From: Anthoceros angustus
Taxonomy: Eukaryota; Streptophyta; Anthocerotopsida; Anthocerotales; Anthocerotaceae
Assembly: GCA_010909165.1 (NCBI GenBank)
Contig: VJWM01000117.1
Span: 248,001 to 312,000 of the forward strand
Length of the DNA stretch: 64,000 bases
Direction: 5' to 3'
Shown here piece after piece: positions 22,470-34,465 of this stretch. Numbering within the stretch: position 1 is the stretch's first letter; each line of letters starts with the position of its first letter. Below the pieces are notes generated by a model, which ran no database searches, had not been told where the DNA came from, and worked only from the letters and a program-made list of their open reading frames with translations. A program made the position numbers and the translations under genes.

Positions 22470-22682
22470 TGTGCGCGGTGTGCACGGTGCGGTGTGTAGT
22501 TCAGTGTGTGGAGCGGTGCGGTGCCGTGTGCGATGGGGCATGCGCGGTGTGCACGGTGCGGTGTGTAGATCAGTGTGTGGAGCGGTGCGGTGCCGTGTGC
22601 GATGGGGCATGCGCGGTGTGCACGGTGCGGTGTGTAGTTCAGTGTGTGGAGCGGTGCGGTGCCGTGTGCGATGGGGCATGTC
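22470..22682. repeat. Three-copy minisatellite, 69-bp unit
   Basis: The GC-rich unit beginning 'cggtgtgcacggtgcggtg' and ending 'cgatggggcatgcg' recurs at 22475, 22544 and 22613. Copies are almost identical, so amplification is recent. Because 69 is 3 x 23, frames stay open in all three phases, which explains the overlapping Cys/Val-rich and His/Thr-rich open frames. Confidence 0.9.
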
Positions 22683-22873
22683 CCAGGGTTCAAGGCTTGC
22701 TTGGTGGTGGCCGATGTGACTCTTGAGCATGGGGGGTTGGGGTTGATATTGCGGTAAGCATGGGGTGGAGGAGGTCGCAGTGAGGACATGATTTAGGGTT
22801 TTTGGTGCGGCGGCTGTGGTGGGTGGTGTAGAGGAGGTCGCGTTATTTTCATTTTTGTTGATTTTTTGAGGTT

Positions 22874-23776
22874 ATGGCTTCTATTGTCGCTAGGCGTAAA
22901 ACAATTAAATATGTAGACAACAGGGTATCAATATTGGAGACTAGATTACGTAGTATTGAGGACAAATATGAAGACAACGCGGTATCTATATTGGAGATTA
23001 GAGTACTTAATATTGAGGCGGAGAATATTTTCGTAAGGGAAAAATATGAGTCTCTTTTGGCTAAGCACCAATCTTTGGCATGGGACTCGGAGGATGCAGG
23101 TTTGGATACAACTTTTTGCATCCAAACCCTGCATATCACTGGCCAAAAAGTTGCAGGGTTTGGATGATCAGGTTGGAAGACTCTTGGAAAGGTTGGTGGA
23201 GCAAGGATTACAAAATGAAGTTTTTTCACGGACCATAGAGGAGAAAGCCATAAATTTGGAAAATCATTTCACTTCAACGAAACAAGTTTTACCTACATAT
23301 TTGGAGAAGCTTACTGGTAATAACCTCATGGGGATTAATGATCCCCCTGCTCCTTGTCCTGATGGCAACACAGTATCAGAAGTTGTTTCCGAGACGGTGG
23401 ACCGTGATCGCTGTGCTCTGGTATGATATTGTTGCACCACTTGTGGCTGAAAAGGAGTTTCTCAATAGGCTAGAGGTCGATGTAGTCGTTCCTCGAGCCT
23501 TCTGGCTTGGAAAGGATCCTGGTAGGAAGCGCATATTGATTATGACTTTTCATTCTATGGATGATCGCCTCCAGGTTATGAAGGCTAGGTCTATGGTACG
23601 GACAACTCATTAATATATCAATGAGGATCTTACAGCATTGCAATGGAAGACTGAGAAGGAGAAGTTACCCGCTTTCAGAGCAGCTCGTGCTGCAAGTCAA
23701 GTGGCTTTCTTTTGTGGGGATGAATTGGTGGTGTTTGGCCCTTGTTCACGCAATTTCATTGACAATGTTGATTGAT
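22874..23776 (+). pseudogene. LINE ORF1-like remnant (coiled coil plus nucleic-acid-binding domain)
   Basis: Three successive frames together read as one protein. First comes a coiled coil with repeated VSILETRLRSIEDKYED and VSILEIRVLNIEAE, then a segment starting GLDDQVGRLLERLVEQ. The last part contains RKRILIMTFHSMDDRLQVMKA, INEDLTALQ, a KLPAFRAARAASQVAFF stretch and a final VVFGP. The order R-x-I-x-x-TF..DR..VMxAR, then INEDLT..Q, then AR..xxAFF, resembles ORF1 proteins of LINE-type retrotransposons. Stops near 23166, 23424 and 23611 break it. No endonuclease or reverse transcriptase follows. Confidence 0.45.
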
Positions 23777-24704
23777 TGAAGATTATTTGTCTTGTTTGAA
23801 TTTTACCTTTACATTAGTCCACACCAGTTTACCGCAATCTATGCAATTATCATATTTCAGTCTCATGACGGAAATCCGTCCTTAGTGGACTTAAATAAAA
23901 TTCTTCTTCTTTTGCTGCTACATATAAGAGACATATAAAGCTCTTCCTACACACCTAAAAGCTGCCTCATGAAAGGTTCTCTCTCTAACTCTTTACATCT
24001 GTTCGTTTCACCAAATAAAGTTCAAACCTAACGTGCCATCCGAATGGGCTATTTGATATCCTCGTACTCATATCTAAGGGGGGCCGCATCTTAATAATGA
24101 TCTTTATTTGGGAGTTCAATAATAATCAGTAACCTCAAGAATATAGAATATAAACAATAAAATCAAGCAACATTTAGCTATAGGTATTTCATAACTTGAA
24201 TTCATAATTTTGGCAAGAGTATCAAAATAAAATTATAAGTTCTTATTTACAATCATATGTAATTATTAATTTGATTGAGTCATTAATATAACATTTTTAT
24301 TTCTAGCTAAAACTATGACAAGTTTGCTAATATTATAGGGGGGTCAGCGACTCAACCTTGAGCAGGACTTTGGCTTTTCTTTCGTGGGATTTGCTTCTCT
24401 TTTGTCTCACTCTATCTAGGAGTTTTCTACCACTAAAGCTCTTGTGAAAATGTCTATCATGTTGAAGTCAATTTTGCTCATGATGATCCTGCTTATGGGC
24501 TTTCGAGGAGCTATGTGCCTCGTATAAGGTTCTTCCTCAAAGCTACCTCATATAAAGTTCTTTCTCTAACTCTTGACATTTGTTTCCTTTCACCTTCGTG
24601 ATGATGAACCTACATTTCATGCCTCTCCTAAGATCGTGAAATTTTGTTGGAATTTCATGGCTTTTACGACTTGCAGTAAATTCCCCAACATTGAGGTACA
24701 GTTT

Positions 24705-24860
24705 ATCCAGTTATACAAATAATTCAGCTTTTGGCTCAATAGATGTTGCCTCAGCCGCAACAGGCATTCTCGTTGCCTTTGTACCAGTTATACAAATAAT
24801 TCAACTTTTGGCTCGATAGATGTTGCCTCAGCCGTAACAGGCATTCTCGTTGCCTTCTAC
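24705..24860. repeat. Two-copy tandem duplication, about 75-bp unit
   Basis: 'ccagttatacaaataattca.cttttggctc' through 'caggcattctcgttgcctt' occurs twice, starting near 24708 and 24783. Confidence 0.8.
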
Positions 24861-25526
24861 AAAGGACTGGCATAGTTGTCAAACCCTCATTGACATTCTC
24901 GGAACATTACGTAAAGGTTGGTGTTGGCCATGGCCTCTCGGCTTGGTGCTCTTCTTATGCAGCTTGGTTTTCAAAATACCACTTTAAGAGTCTCTCTGTC
25001 ATGTGCGGAACTCGTGGCCAAGACAAGCCCTTGATGATTGAACTTTGAGCCACATTAATTCCTGGCTAGAAGAGTTTTTAGCAGGTGGACGCTAACAACT
25101 CTTAGGTCATGCTCAGATAACTGAGATAGAGGCCAGTTTAGGACGATCATAGTTAGGCTAACCCTAGTTATTTAGTATAAATTGAACATTAATATGTATC
25201 ATATTCCCTACTAGAAAGGTACAAATGTGTTGAATGTCTTCATCTAATCTTTAAAAAATCCCGGATTACCATTTACCATTTAGCCCTTTGCACATTCAAG
25301 GGAGCAACGGCTTACCTGTCAATTTGGGAGCTTTCTGCTAGGTTTTCTGGGCCGCAGGCTGACCTGCAAACCGGATGATTTCAAACCTTACGTGCAATAC
25401 TACTCAGGGGTTAGGCTATACTTCCTTCCGTGAGACTGATGTAGTGATTCTACACCTTTCACGTACGCATGCAAATAGACATGTTGTCACCACTAAAAAC
25501 TGCTCATGTTGCATCAATGTTGCTCT

Positions 25527-25616
25527 CCAGGACAAGGAAAGATAGGCTGATATTATGCTACCTGACCTCCAAGACAAGGAAAGATAGGTTGATGTTGTGC
25601 TGCTTGACCTCCAGCA
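25527..25616. repeat. Two-copy tandem duplication, 44-bp unit
   Basis: 'gacaaggaaagatagg.tgatgttgtgct.cctgacctcc' appears twice in direct tandem. Confidence 0.7.
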
Positions 25617-27074
25617 ATGAGACCTGCACGCTGACGGGACAACTCAATGTGCATAACGTGACTCTGAATTGTAATGTGACGGAATAGCTTGGATGACTCT
25701 TTGTGTAAATCTCACTCCTACTTCCAACTCTTTCATTGTTAACAGGAACAGCTTTAGGTTTCTCAAGAGCTGTAGGGAAATATGGTTCATTACTTTCAAT
25801 AGCACGTAATATTGCTTTAATTTAGTAATTTCCGTACCCATTGTTCAAAAACTTGAACAATATGATTTAAAGGTGCGATTGTTGTAGCAACCATAGCTTG
25901 GAAGAACTAGCCTCGACACACAAGAAATGCTCAGAAGGCCTTCTATCTGAGAATCAAGAGATACAGTGATAGAAGGCTAACCTAAGTATAAGGCCGTATT
26001 GTGGTCTTCTGCTTAGGTTGGCCTTCTACCACTATTCTTGTGCTTATGGCTAGCCTTGTGCTTAGGTTTGGATTAATAGCCTGATACATTTATACATTCC
26101 CCATCCCTTGCAAGGCCATCCCCTACAGCTGGAGGAAGGCCCTATAGGCCCTCCAAACAATTTCCTTATCACGTCTATCAATCTCCTTTTCTCACGGCTC
26201 TTGGTTAAAATTAGCATATGTTTGAATTCGGCAGAGCGGGTTCCGCTTGGCTCGTTCTTGCTCCCGTTCACACATTTCCCGTTCATGGTGGTACCCATTA
26301 GGGAGGGTGACTGTTCTGGCATACCAAAGAGGACAGAGGGGACGGGGCACTTTTTTTTTTGCACGCGAAACTTTTCTTCATATCACATGGCTTGCTGATA
26401 TTTGCTTTGGTAACCCGACCGAATTGAAGTTGCCCAACACGGACAAAAAAAAAACTCAATCCCTCTTTTTTTTTGCACTGCGGTTCTTTGTGCGTGCACG
26501 TGCAATAGGGATTCTTTTTTTGCAGACGTAGGGTTACAGTTTACGTGGGCGGCAGGTCCTCGCGGCAAGCCAAGGCAGCCAATTTTAGGAGGCCAGCTCT
26601 AGCGAGGCCATCACTGCGTGCTGCACAGTGGGAGGCCTCCGGGTTGGTAGAAGGGTGGGAGCGGGGTAGTGGGTTGGGCCGGTAGTGGGGTGGTAGCCAA
26701 GCCATCCCTCTCTCAGGGCTTTAGGGCAATGGCGAGGCATGCAAGCCGATTTTAGGGTTGGGCTGGTAGCAGGGTGGGAGCGGGGTAGCATGGCAACCAG
26801 ATGGGGCGGCCGGCGCGGCGGCCAGGTTGGGGTTTGAAGGCCATGTGGTAGCATTGAAGAAAACAGACTCGTATAGGGTAGGCGGGAGACTCTGAAAACA
26901 TAGTGTCATGGTCTCTCAAACCATAGTGCCTCTTTGTTGTCAGGTTCAAAGTGTTGAAAGGTTTTGAAGCATATACACGTTTGGAAGAAAAAAAAGTGTG
27001 TGTCCCCTTTGGTGCTTGGCCGCTCTTGGTTAGGGCGCCAAAGCCGACACATGAGCATGTGTGGTGAGGTAGCA

Positions 27075-27188
27075 CCTCCGTACTAGATTCAGTGGTATAT
27101 AAGAACGTATTGGATTCGGCGGTATATAAGAACATAAAAATGTACTAGATTCGGTGGTATATAAGAACATACTAGATTCGATGGTATA
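27075..27188. repeat. Short imperfect tandem repeat
   Basis: 'tagattcggtggtatataagaaca' recurs four times with variation at irregular spacing of about 27-38 bp. Confidence 0.6.
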
Positions 27189-27189
27189 T

Positions 27190-27426
27190 TCTTATAAATG
27201 CCTATGTATTGTGACATTTATAGATGCCTATGTATTGTGACACTTATAGATGCCTATGTATTGTGATATTTATAGATGCCTATCTATTGTGATATTTATA
27301 GATGTCTATATATTATGACATTTATAGATGCCTATGTATTGTGACATTTATAAATGCCTATGTATTATGATATTTATAGATGCCTATGTATCATGATATT
27401 TATAGATACCTATGTATTGTGACATA
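27190..27426. repeat. Minisatellite, 26-bp unit, about nine copies
   Basis: The unit 'atttatagatgcctatgtattgtgac' repeats at 26-bp spacing (for example 'gcctatg' at 27200 and 27226), with transitions in most copies. It lies just inside the right arm of the inverted-repeat element. Confidence 0.85.
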
Positions 27427-27954
27427 TTGTACGAGTTTCGAACGAAAAAAAGTGCCCCGTCCCCTCTGTGTGCTTTGGTATCCCATAGACAGTACGTTCT
27501 TCACGAGGTTTTGTGTTTGCCCCACAATGATACCCACAGAGAACCGCTCGGGTTGCTAGGAGGGCGAGAAATACATTCAAGGTGAATTTATCTTATTGTG
27601 GGCATGCTGTGCATGCGACTTCATGTCGGTGCACAGAGGTGGCTTATCACCCGTTCAGAGCACACCCCCTGAGGGTATAACTTTGTTGGTGCGCAAAAAT
27701 ATCATCAGTCTGGTCCCGCCTTTTCTGGAAACACATTGGCAAGCATGCAGTAGGGACTTCCTCACGTGCTCACCATGCGTTCGTGTCCAGACCTGTCCCA
27801 TCACCAAAGCTGTTGCAAAACTTTCCTCATTCCTCGCGGCAGGGTGTGAGCAGGGAGATTCAGCCTCTACTAGAAATAGGGGCTGCGCAGAACCCACCAG
27901 CCATGGGCATGATAGCGAAAGATCCAAGTCCGGCTTAGCCTGACCTCTCAGATT

Positions 27955-30372
27955 TTACCTTTCAGGGGAGGAGAGACATATGACAAGGAAATAAATGAAG
28001 AAGCCAGCAAGTAGGATGCCACCGTAGAGCAAAGCTTGTGAATGTTGCACTGGTGCGTTATATTCCACACTGCAGCACCTCATCCTGTCCCTCTCCCCAG
28101 CCACCACTCGCTCTACATAAACCTGTGTGTGAAGCACCATCTGCAGAATATGCGATGCGTTTTTGTGGGCATCCTTGAGATGATGGTCGTAGAGCAGCGC
28201 TGACAGATCCACCAATTGGTTCTCCAAGGAATCCAGATACGACTCAATCCTCTCAACCATTTCATGAGGAACTGGTTCAGGAAGGTTTGTCGTATGCTTG
28301 TAGAACTTGTCCAGCCAAAGGGCTGACATCTTCTTCGATTTGCCTTTCACTGGCTCTCCAATCGGTGTCCTGAAGTACTCATTGACGAAAGTCTGCACAT
28401 CCTCTGTTGCTTTCCGGACACCTCTCAAGGCCATGTCTACCCGGGAATAGATGGCATTCCTTAACGCTGTATCCAACAGCAAGCGACTCACAGTGGAAGT
28501 ATTTGAAAAAGGACCAAAAGGATGATGACCGGACGCCCACAGCCAGTTAACCACTGGCCGGTCATGCACGTGTGATGCTCTCTCATACGGCGCAACCAAG
28601 CCTCCAACTACGGATGCAAGCCCTGCTACAATATGTCGATCCGAGTGGCGGGGATGGGCTTCCCGCCTCTTGGTCTCCGATACGTAGCTCAAAGGAACCT
28701 GCTCGCTTCCATGTTGCAGTACAATGACGCAATCATGACTGGCCCACCACAAGCTCTCCCCATCCATCAAGAGCCCCTCATCAACCCCTGCCAGAGAGAG
28801 GACAAAAACAGGAACGACCCTAGTGCCATATGCCCTTTTCACAGGGGAGGGCTTTCGAGATGGTCTCCTAACATCTTTCTTGGCCTTGAAGCTTGGAATC
28901 ATGCCATAAGAGGGAGCCCGGTTCCTGATGACACTGTCCTCTCCATCAGACGTGTTGGGTTGTCCCATCTGAGGCCAAAAGTACTGGATCGAAAGGGCAG
29001 GATCTGACACCTCCAATAAACCAGCAGCCAGGACATCAGCAGAGTGCAGCATTTCGTCTCTCAGAATAGCACCATCCAGATAAGTTCTGGTGCTAGCCCG
29101 CACACGGCCATCCTTCCCTGTTTCATGAATCGACTCACCACGGATAGCTTTCGAAACAGCGATAGCCAACCGTGGATGGTCATGCAAGCTGTGAACTCCT
29201 GCAACCACGACTGCCTCTTGCCCTGGCTGCAGCAACCTCTTCACCTGATGCTCAATATGGACGACATTTATCCCAAAGTTATTAGCTGCTTCCACCGGAT
29301 TCCGAGCATGATGGTTTTGCAGAACAATCACAGGTACCAGCAACCGGCTAGTCGCATCAAGAGTCTCAAACCTAACATCCGGAGAGATGACCTGCTCGAT
29401 AGCCGTTGCAACAAGCGCAGCAATTTGCCCGCCAAGAGTATCCTGCGACTCGGCCGCCTTAACCGGTGGCCTCCCCCTGGGAAACATTAGATTCCGCAAC
29501 CTCGGCACGGTCCTGTACCCTACGCTGCCTTCCTCCGAGTCCACTCTGCCATACGTGCAAGGCCCGGCAGCCAGATCAATGACCGCATACCTTCCAGCCG
29601 CAAGCCATACCTGCGTGCTACTCCCGCCGTTGTACCGGTACTTATACACATATTCGGCCTCCTGCTCTCGCAACTCCTGCTCAGAGAGCTCCAAAATCCG
29701 AGCGCCAACGGCCTCCTCCAAGCTGACGTTCACCTCAACCTTAGGATTCATCCTAACCTTGTCCAAATTCAACACAAAGATGGCATTCGGCACAGCGGAG
29801 TTCACAGAGACATCGGAATTGGGATCCTCCTCGAACAGATACTGGTACAGCCTATCCAAGACAGGCTCAACCCTCCTGGCCTCCACCTCGAACAGAGACA
29901 CCTCCCGGCCAAACTCCTGCTCCCTGGCCGTCCCCGCCTCCCGCATCTCCTTCCGCACCTCATACTCCACCGCAATCATCTCCGGCTGCCCCACGGAGAT
30001 CACGTTGTACACTAGGTCATGCTCGATGTCCAGGAGCTCCCCCGTCTCCAGACACGCCGGCCGGTGCGAGGGCTTGTTCTTCTTCAGCAGGTCCTCCAGC
30101 TTGTCCGGCTTCAAGCTGTAGCGGTAGCCGCCATCGCCGTTGAAGCCTACTAGCACCACGTTGATCTCCAGCGGCACATGGAAGGGCACCTCCGCCCGGG
30201 TGTGCAGCAGATTGTGAGCCTCCTTCTCCACGCTCTTCTTCACATCCTGGAATGCGCCGTGATGCCATTGAGGGTGGCCCGGGTCCCGCCGGAACGGCTC
30301 CGTTTTCCCCTCGCTTCCTCTACACAGCAGAGCCAGCAGCACAAGGCTGGCTACCACACTTCCCGCCGCCAT
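27955..30372 (-). CDS. DUF7906/SPOT1-like single-pass membrane protein
   Basis: The protein is about 805 residues from ATG 30372. That start opens an evident signal peptide (MAAGSVVASLVLLALLC), so I prefer it over the longer frame to 30489. Landmarks are RRDPGHPQWHHGAF, EVPFHVPLEINVVLVGFNGDGGY, a GPCTYGRVDSEEGSV block, APDVRFET-like SPDVRFETLD, and GTRVVPVFVLSLAGV. A C-terminal hydrophobic helix (LYGGILLAGFFIYFLVICL) precedes a short tail. This is the plant family that includes Arabidopsis At3g28720 and At5g58100 (SPOT1, affecting pollen exine). The molecular activity is unknown. Topology suggests a large lumenal or extracellular domain anchored by the C-terminal helix. The frame has no intron. 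It is head to head with TAF8. Confidence 0.75.
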   Translation of the reverse strand: MAAGSVVASLVLLALLCRGSEGKTEPFRRDPGHPQWHHGAFQDVKKSVEKEAHNLLHTRAEVPFHVPLEINVVLVGFNGDGGYRYSLKPDKLEDLLKKNKPSHRPACLETGELLDIEHDLVYNVISVGQPEMIAVEYEVRKEMREAGTAREQEFGREVSLFEVEARRVEPVLDRLYQYLFEEDPNSDVSVNSAVPNAIFVLNLDKVRMNPKVEVNVSLEEAVGARILELSEQELREQEAEYVYKYRYNGGSSTQVWLAAGRYAVIDLAAGPCTYGRVDSEEGSVGYRTVPRLRNLMFPRGRPPVKAAESQDTLGGQIAALVATAIEQVISPDVRFETLDATSRLLVPVIVLQNHHARNPVEAANNFGINVVHIEHQVKRLLQPGQEAVVVAGVHSLHDHPRLAIAVSKAIRGESIHETGKDGRVRASTRTYLDGAILRDEMLHSADVLAAGLLEVSDPALSIQYFWPQMGQPNTSDGEDSVIRNRAPSYGMIPSFKAKKDVRRPSRKPSPVKRAYGTRVVPVFVLSLAGVDEGLLMDGESLWWASHDCVIVLQHGSEQVPLSYVSETKRREAHPRHSDRHIVAGLASVVGGLVAPYERASHVHDRPVVNWLWASGHHPFGPFSNTSTVSRLLLDTALRNAIYSRVDMALRGVRKATEDVQTFVNEYFRTPIGEPVKGKSKKMSALWLDKFYKHTTNLPEPVPHEMVERIESYLDSLENQLVDLSALLYDHHLKDAHKNASHILQMVLHTQVYVERVVAGERDRMRCCSVEYNAPVQHSQALLYGGILLAGFFIYFLVICLSSPER

Positions 30373-31157
30373 GGCTCCTCCCACCTCAACATGCGCCACT
30401 CCAAGTCCGGAGAACGAAGCACATTCCTTCCCCTTGGGAGACTGAAGGCCAAGCCGGATTCTGTTCACACTTGCATTTCTCCCACTCATAACTGTTCAAT
30501 AAAGAACCGTTTTTCAGCCTCGAAGACTTTCTAGGCTCCAGCCCCTGGCGGCACACACCGAGCTGCATCTGCTTCAAGCTGCTGCGATTCACGAACTATC
30601 CAAGCCCATCCACTGTCCTCGTCGAGATGACAAGGTCTCGAGCCGCAACCTCTCACACCACAACATGCTACGCTAACCTTTTCGTGTGGGGTTTTTTTTC
30701 CCTCGCCTCTCCTCCCCCCCCAGTCCTCCCCCTAAGAATGCCATTCCAACACAGCATGTCCTGCTATATTGTACTAACATAGTAGCACATCGAGGTCATT
30801 AGTATAGCATGTGGTAGGAAAGCCCGCAACGTCTCACAGCCTTCGAGAGTTTCGAAAGCGTCGTCGGAAATGCGTCATCCGAGCAAGGAAAGTTGATGAG
30901 GCGAAAGGCTTGCGAGGAAACTGTTAGTACCAGCCGTCGGCATAGCGAATTGAGGATTGCATCAAAACGGGCTCGGAAGCAGCAGATGGATCATTCAGTC
31001 GTTCCGGCTTGGCATCGATTCCGTTCAAGAGTGGGGCAGACGACGGAGGCAAGGGAGGGGAGAAGGGGGGCACGTAAACCCTATTGGAACCGCGGGTTAG
31101 GTTAACTGGCTGGATGACTGACTCAAGTTGTGAGGAGGCGGAGGGACAGAAGCTGCA

Positions 31158-32682
31158 ATGACGAGCAGCGGGGGCCGCGGGATTCTGAAACATGGCAGCA
31201 GCGGCGGGAGCGCTGGCGGAAGCGGGGGCGGGGGCGGCAGTGGCGGCAGCAGCAGCAGCAGCAGCAGCAGCGAGGAGTTCGACAGGGCGCTGGCCAAGGT
31301 GGCCGTGGTGCAGGTTTGCGAGTCGCTCGGCTTCCAGGGATTCCAAAAATCAGCCACCGATATCCTGACAGACATCTGCATCCGGTACCTGGTGAATCTG
31401 GCCAAGTCGGCTCACTCCTACTGCAATCTAGCTGGCCGGACGCAGTGCAATGCTTTGGATGTGATTCTGGTGAGCTTCTTGCTGGTAGCAGGAGTGTTGT
31501 GTTAGTGGAAGTGGTGAAGTGAGGGACTGAATGAGGCCGTGTGCAGGCGCTTGAGGATTTAGGCACGGGGCCGCGGACAGTTTTGGACCCCTCTCGTTCA
31601 ATTTCGGCCTCGTCTGCTCTGCGAGACGTGATCAAGTACGTGGAGTATACTGAGGAAATTCCGTTTGCCAGACCGGTGCCGAGGTTCCCGGTGTCCAAGA
31701 AACGAGCTCTTGCTCCGAGTTTCGCCGTCCTAGGGGAGACTCCTCCGCATCCTCATATTCCGGCTTGGCTTCCTGCTTTCCCTGATCCTCACACGTACAA
31801 GGCTACGCCCGTATGGAACGGCAGAAAAACGGACCTACGAGCGGATCAGAGGGAACAGGTTAGTTTTCTCACACCATCGCGTGAAGGTGAAATGGCCGCT
31901 GAGTTGCCCTGTTCCTCTGATGATTTTGACGGCTTCACGGATGCTTACAGGCAAAGCAGCGGAGGAAAGGGGAACGGTCACTCATGTCTCTTAATTTGGC
32001 TTTGTCATCTAGCGGAGGGGGCATCTCACCTGCTGAGGAGCCAATGAGGTGGCCTCCTACGGGACTGAGAGCGCCGTCTGCCGGGGTTCACAGCACAGGT
32101 GTAGGTCTGGGGCAGCCTTCCACTCTAACTTCAAAGCAACATTGGCCGTCGAGAGACCAAGAGCAGCAGCAGGTTGTCGCTACACTAGAAGCTGAGCAGT
32201 TGCAGAATAAAGCGAAAGGGAAGGGGACCGTGGAAACCAGAAATCCCTTTCTCGCAAACCCTGTGGCACCGAGAGAGGGGATTTTGTCCGCCATTCCCCA
32301 TTTCAAGAGCTCTTCAGTGGAGCCTCAGAGCAAGAAGATCACCCTCCCTTCTGCGGTTCAGGCATTGGCTCCTGCCATCCAGGCTGTTGCTGAAGAATCT
32401 CGAGAAACTAGTATTATGTCCTCAATGGATTTCTCTGCATTTGGTGCTCTTCCAGATGCGAAGGACCGGGCTCCCGTTCATCTTGCCTTTGATTGGGGAA
32501 GGAAGACGCGTGCTAATGCAGCTATAGCGAGGCTAAGTCTTGGACTCAATGATGCCTCTCTCAACAAAAAGAAGGGTATGCATGTAAACGGGAAGGATGA
32601 AGAGAAGGACGACAAGAGGAAGAGAGTGGAGCAGATACTTGCACAAGCCATGGATGGCTTGGACAATGAGGCCCAGGCCTAG
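31158..32682 (+). CDS. TAF8: TFIID subunit TAF8, 3 exons
   Basis: TAF8 is a histone-fold subunit of the general transcription factor TFIID, pairing with TAF10 in the nucleus. Exons are 31158-31469, 31547-31858 and 31951-32682, all joined in phase 0, giving 451 residues; introns are 77 and 92 bp. Exon 1 encodes a Gly/Ser run (agc repeats) and the bromodomain-associated histone fold (FDRALAKVAVVQVCESLG, then FQKSATDILTDICIRYL and GRTQCNALDVIL). Exon 2 has the TAF8 C-terminal domain: IPFARPVPRFPV and HIPAWLPAFPDPHTYKATPVW. Exon 3 is a long low-conservation tail ending in a basic/acidic segment (KDEEKDDKRKRVEQIL). A piece of exon 3 recurs at about 38 kb. Confidence 0.9.
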
Positions 32683-33015
32683 GAGGTGGTGGACATCTTC
32701 TTGAGCGGACCGTGCCTTTTTTACAACGTGAGATTTCTACCCGTGTTAACCAGAACATGCACTTAGAGATGTGCATTATGTGCACCTCAGTTGCTTTGAT
32801 CACATTCCTTTGGTTATCACGATGGAGGATAAGTATGGTGCCGTTGATTGGCAGTGATGTTGCAGCCAGACTAGGCTGGATACCTCCGGAAGGACGTCGG
32901 GTTCCACATTTTGCTCTTCAAATTCAATGGAGAATGCATACTTGCTTGGCGTCAATTGTCGACGGCTCGGCAGTTGGACATGTGCTATCCGTAAGAGCTT
33001 CGACCCTGCAGCGAT

Positions 33016-33205
33016 ATGGAGGTTGGCACTTGCTCAAACATACTCGTTTATGTTTACAGATGCAAGAACTCCATAGAATGCACTGCTGAAAACCCGTAGT
33101 CGGCCTGTGCGGGATGAAGGTTGGCACTTGCTTAAACATACTCATTTATGTTTACAGCTGCAAGAACTCCATACATGCACTGCTGGCAACCCGTAGTCGG
33201 CCAAG
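33016..33205. repeat. Two-copy tandem duplication, about 97-bp unit
   Basis: 'ggttggcacttgct.aaacatactc' through 'gcaagaactccata' and 'aacccgtagtcggcc' occurs twice, near 33020 and 33119. Confidence 0.8.
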
Positions 33206-34465
33206 TGCCATGTGCCGCCATGGGTGCAGTTGCAATCAGCAGGCTCCTGTCTTTGCCTAGTGTTCACTGCGCCGAGGGAGGGTGGCATGTCTTGCCGCCA
33301 AATCTGATAAGGGGTCAGTTTTCAGGCGTACGCCACACATGGACGCATGGACGAGTACCTTGCCGTCCCATGAGTGCGGAGCTAACCGCTTGCTACTTGA
33401 GCTGTCAATTGTAGCGTCTGCGGTCTTCTTCTGGGGAAGGCGTTAAGAAGCTGTTGGTGGTCTCTCGCCGGGCCTGAGAGCGTCACGAGTTCATCAGAGC
33501 GTACGTACTACACGAAAGTGCGTACATTCTGCAGGATAAGTACTAAGTAACCTCGAAACTCCATTAGGTACTATTTGCATTTTTCTAACCATTACCAAAT
33601 TCTTTTGTCCTCACTCTCCTCTTTGTCCTGTTGATCTATTACAGTGTGTGGGTTTTAGATCCGTAGTATCAATAGCATCATTTACAACCCGCCTATTAAA
33701 TGTTTCTAGCGAATAGGCTTTATCCGTCTCTCAATTTTCAAATGCACCCAAAGTAACGCCTGGTTGTCCAAGTAAAATACTATATCTAGTCGGCCAGGAA
33801 ACACGTTTAGTGCCTTCTGTCAGGAATACCCAGTGCCTAGGTTATGGAAATTATGAACCTCAGAACTGGTTCGGGGATACTCAGTAAGAGATATTTTTTA
33901 TCGAAATTTGCAAATCGAAGAGGCTAAGCTCTTTCGCAAAATGTTACGTAAGGATTTGACCATCAAATTTATGAGGAGATCAACCCGAGAAGGATGAAAC
34001 TGAAAATGGTTTTTTTTGCAGAAACCCAGTTTTCTTTAGTTTTCACTGTTATTAAGATTTTTTTCTTCCAAAAAACTTGGGGCTCATAAACCTGTACAAG
34101 ACCTTTGTAATGCACCTTCCCGCTGCCCATTTGGTCGAGTACAAACCACATAGTAGCATGCGCTTCTTTCCATCCCCTTCGATGTCAATATATCAAAATT
34201 CATGGTTTATTAAAATTGCTGAATGAAAAAAGTTGCTTAAAATATGTTCATGATAGTCACACCTAGCCCGGGAGACCACACAAAAAACTAAGGGGCTGTT
34301 CATTTTGGAAAAGAAAAAAGATACAAGCCTAAATGATTGCCTTGGCTTCACAACTTCCAACCTTCACCAAACCAAACTAACCATACATCTAACTACAGCC
34401 CAGTCCGCGCCACACCGTCGCGCATGGACGACCTTTAAGTTCGGCACACAGCCTCCGAGCGCAAA

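Larger units (their letters stand above)
23777..26316. other. Intergenic, no gene recognised
   Basis: The stretch is AT-rich and has no convincing coding frame. A phrase near 'agct.cctcat..aaggttc(t/g)' recurs at about 22285, 23955 and 24540, suggesting dispersed decayed repeats. Two short tandem duplications lie inside. Confidence 0.4.
26317..27485. mobile_element. Non-autonomous element with terminal inverted repeats
   Basis: The left end reads tgg(c)ataccaaag...acagaggggacggggcac followed by a T-run and a gaaact. The right end (27440-27485) is its inverse: agttt...A-run, gtgccccgtcccctctgt...ctttggtat(c)cca. The arms of about 45 bp match except for a few bases, and weaker inverted similarity extends outside. 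No transposase frame is present inside the 1.17 kb. A target duplication could not be fixed, so the superfamily is unknown. The interior contains an AT-rich minisatellite. Confidence 0.65.

Noticed and set aside
22352-22789. Overlapping open frames of Cys/Val/Arg and His/Thr/Pro type
   Set aside because: They are generated by the 69-bp minisatellite, whose length is a multiple of three.
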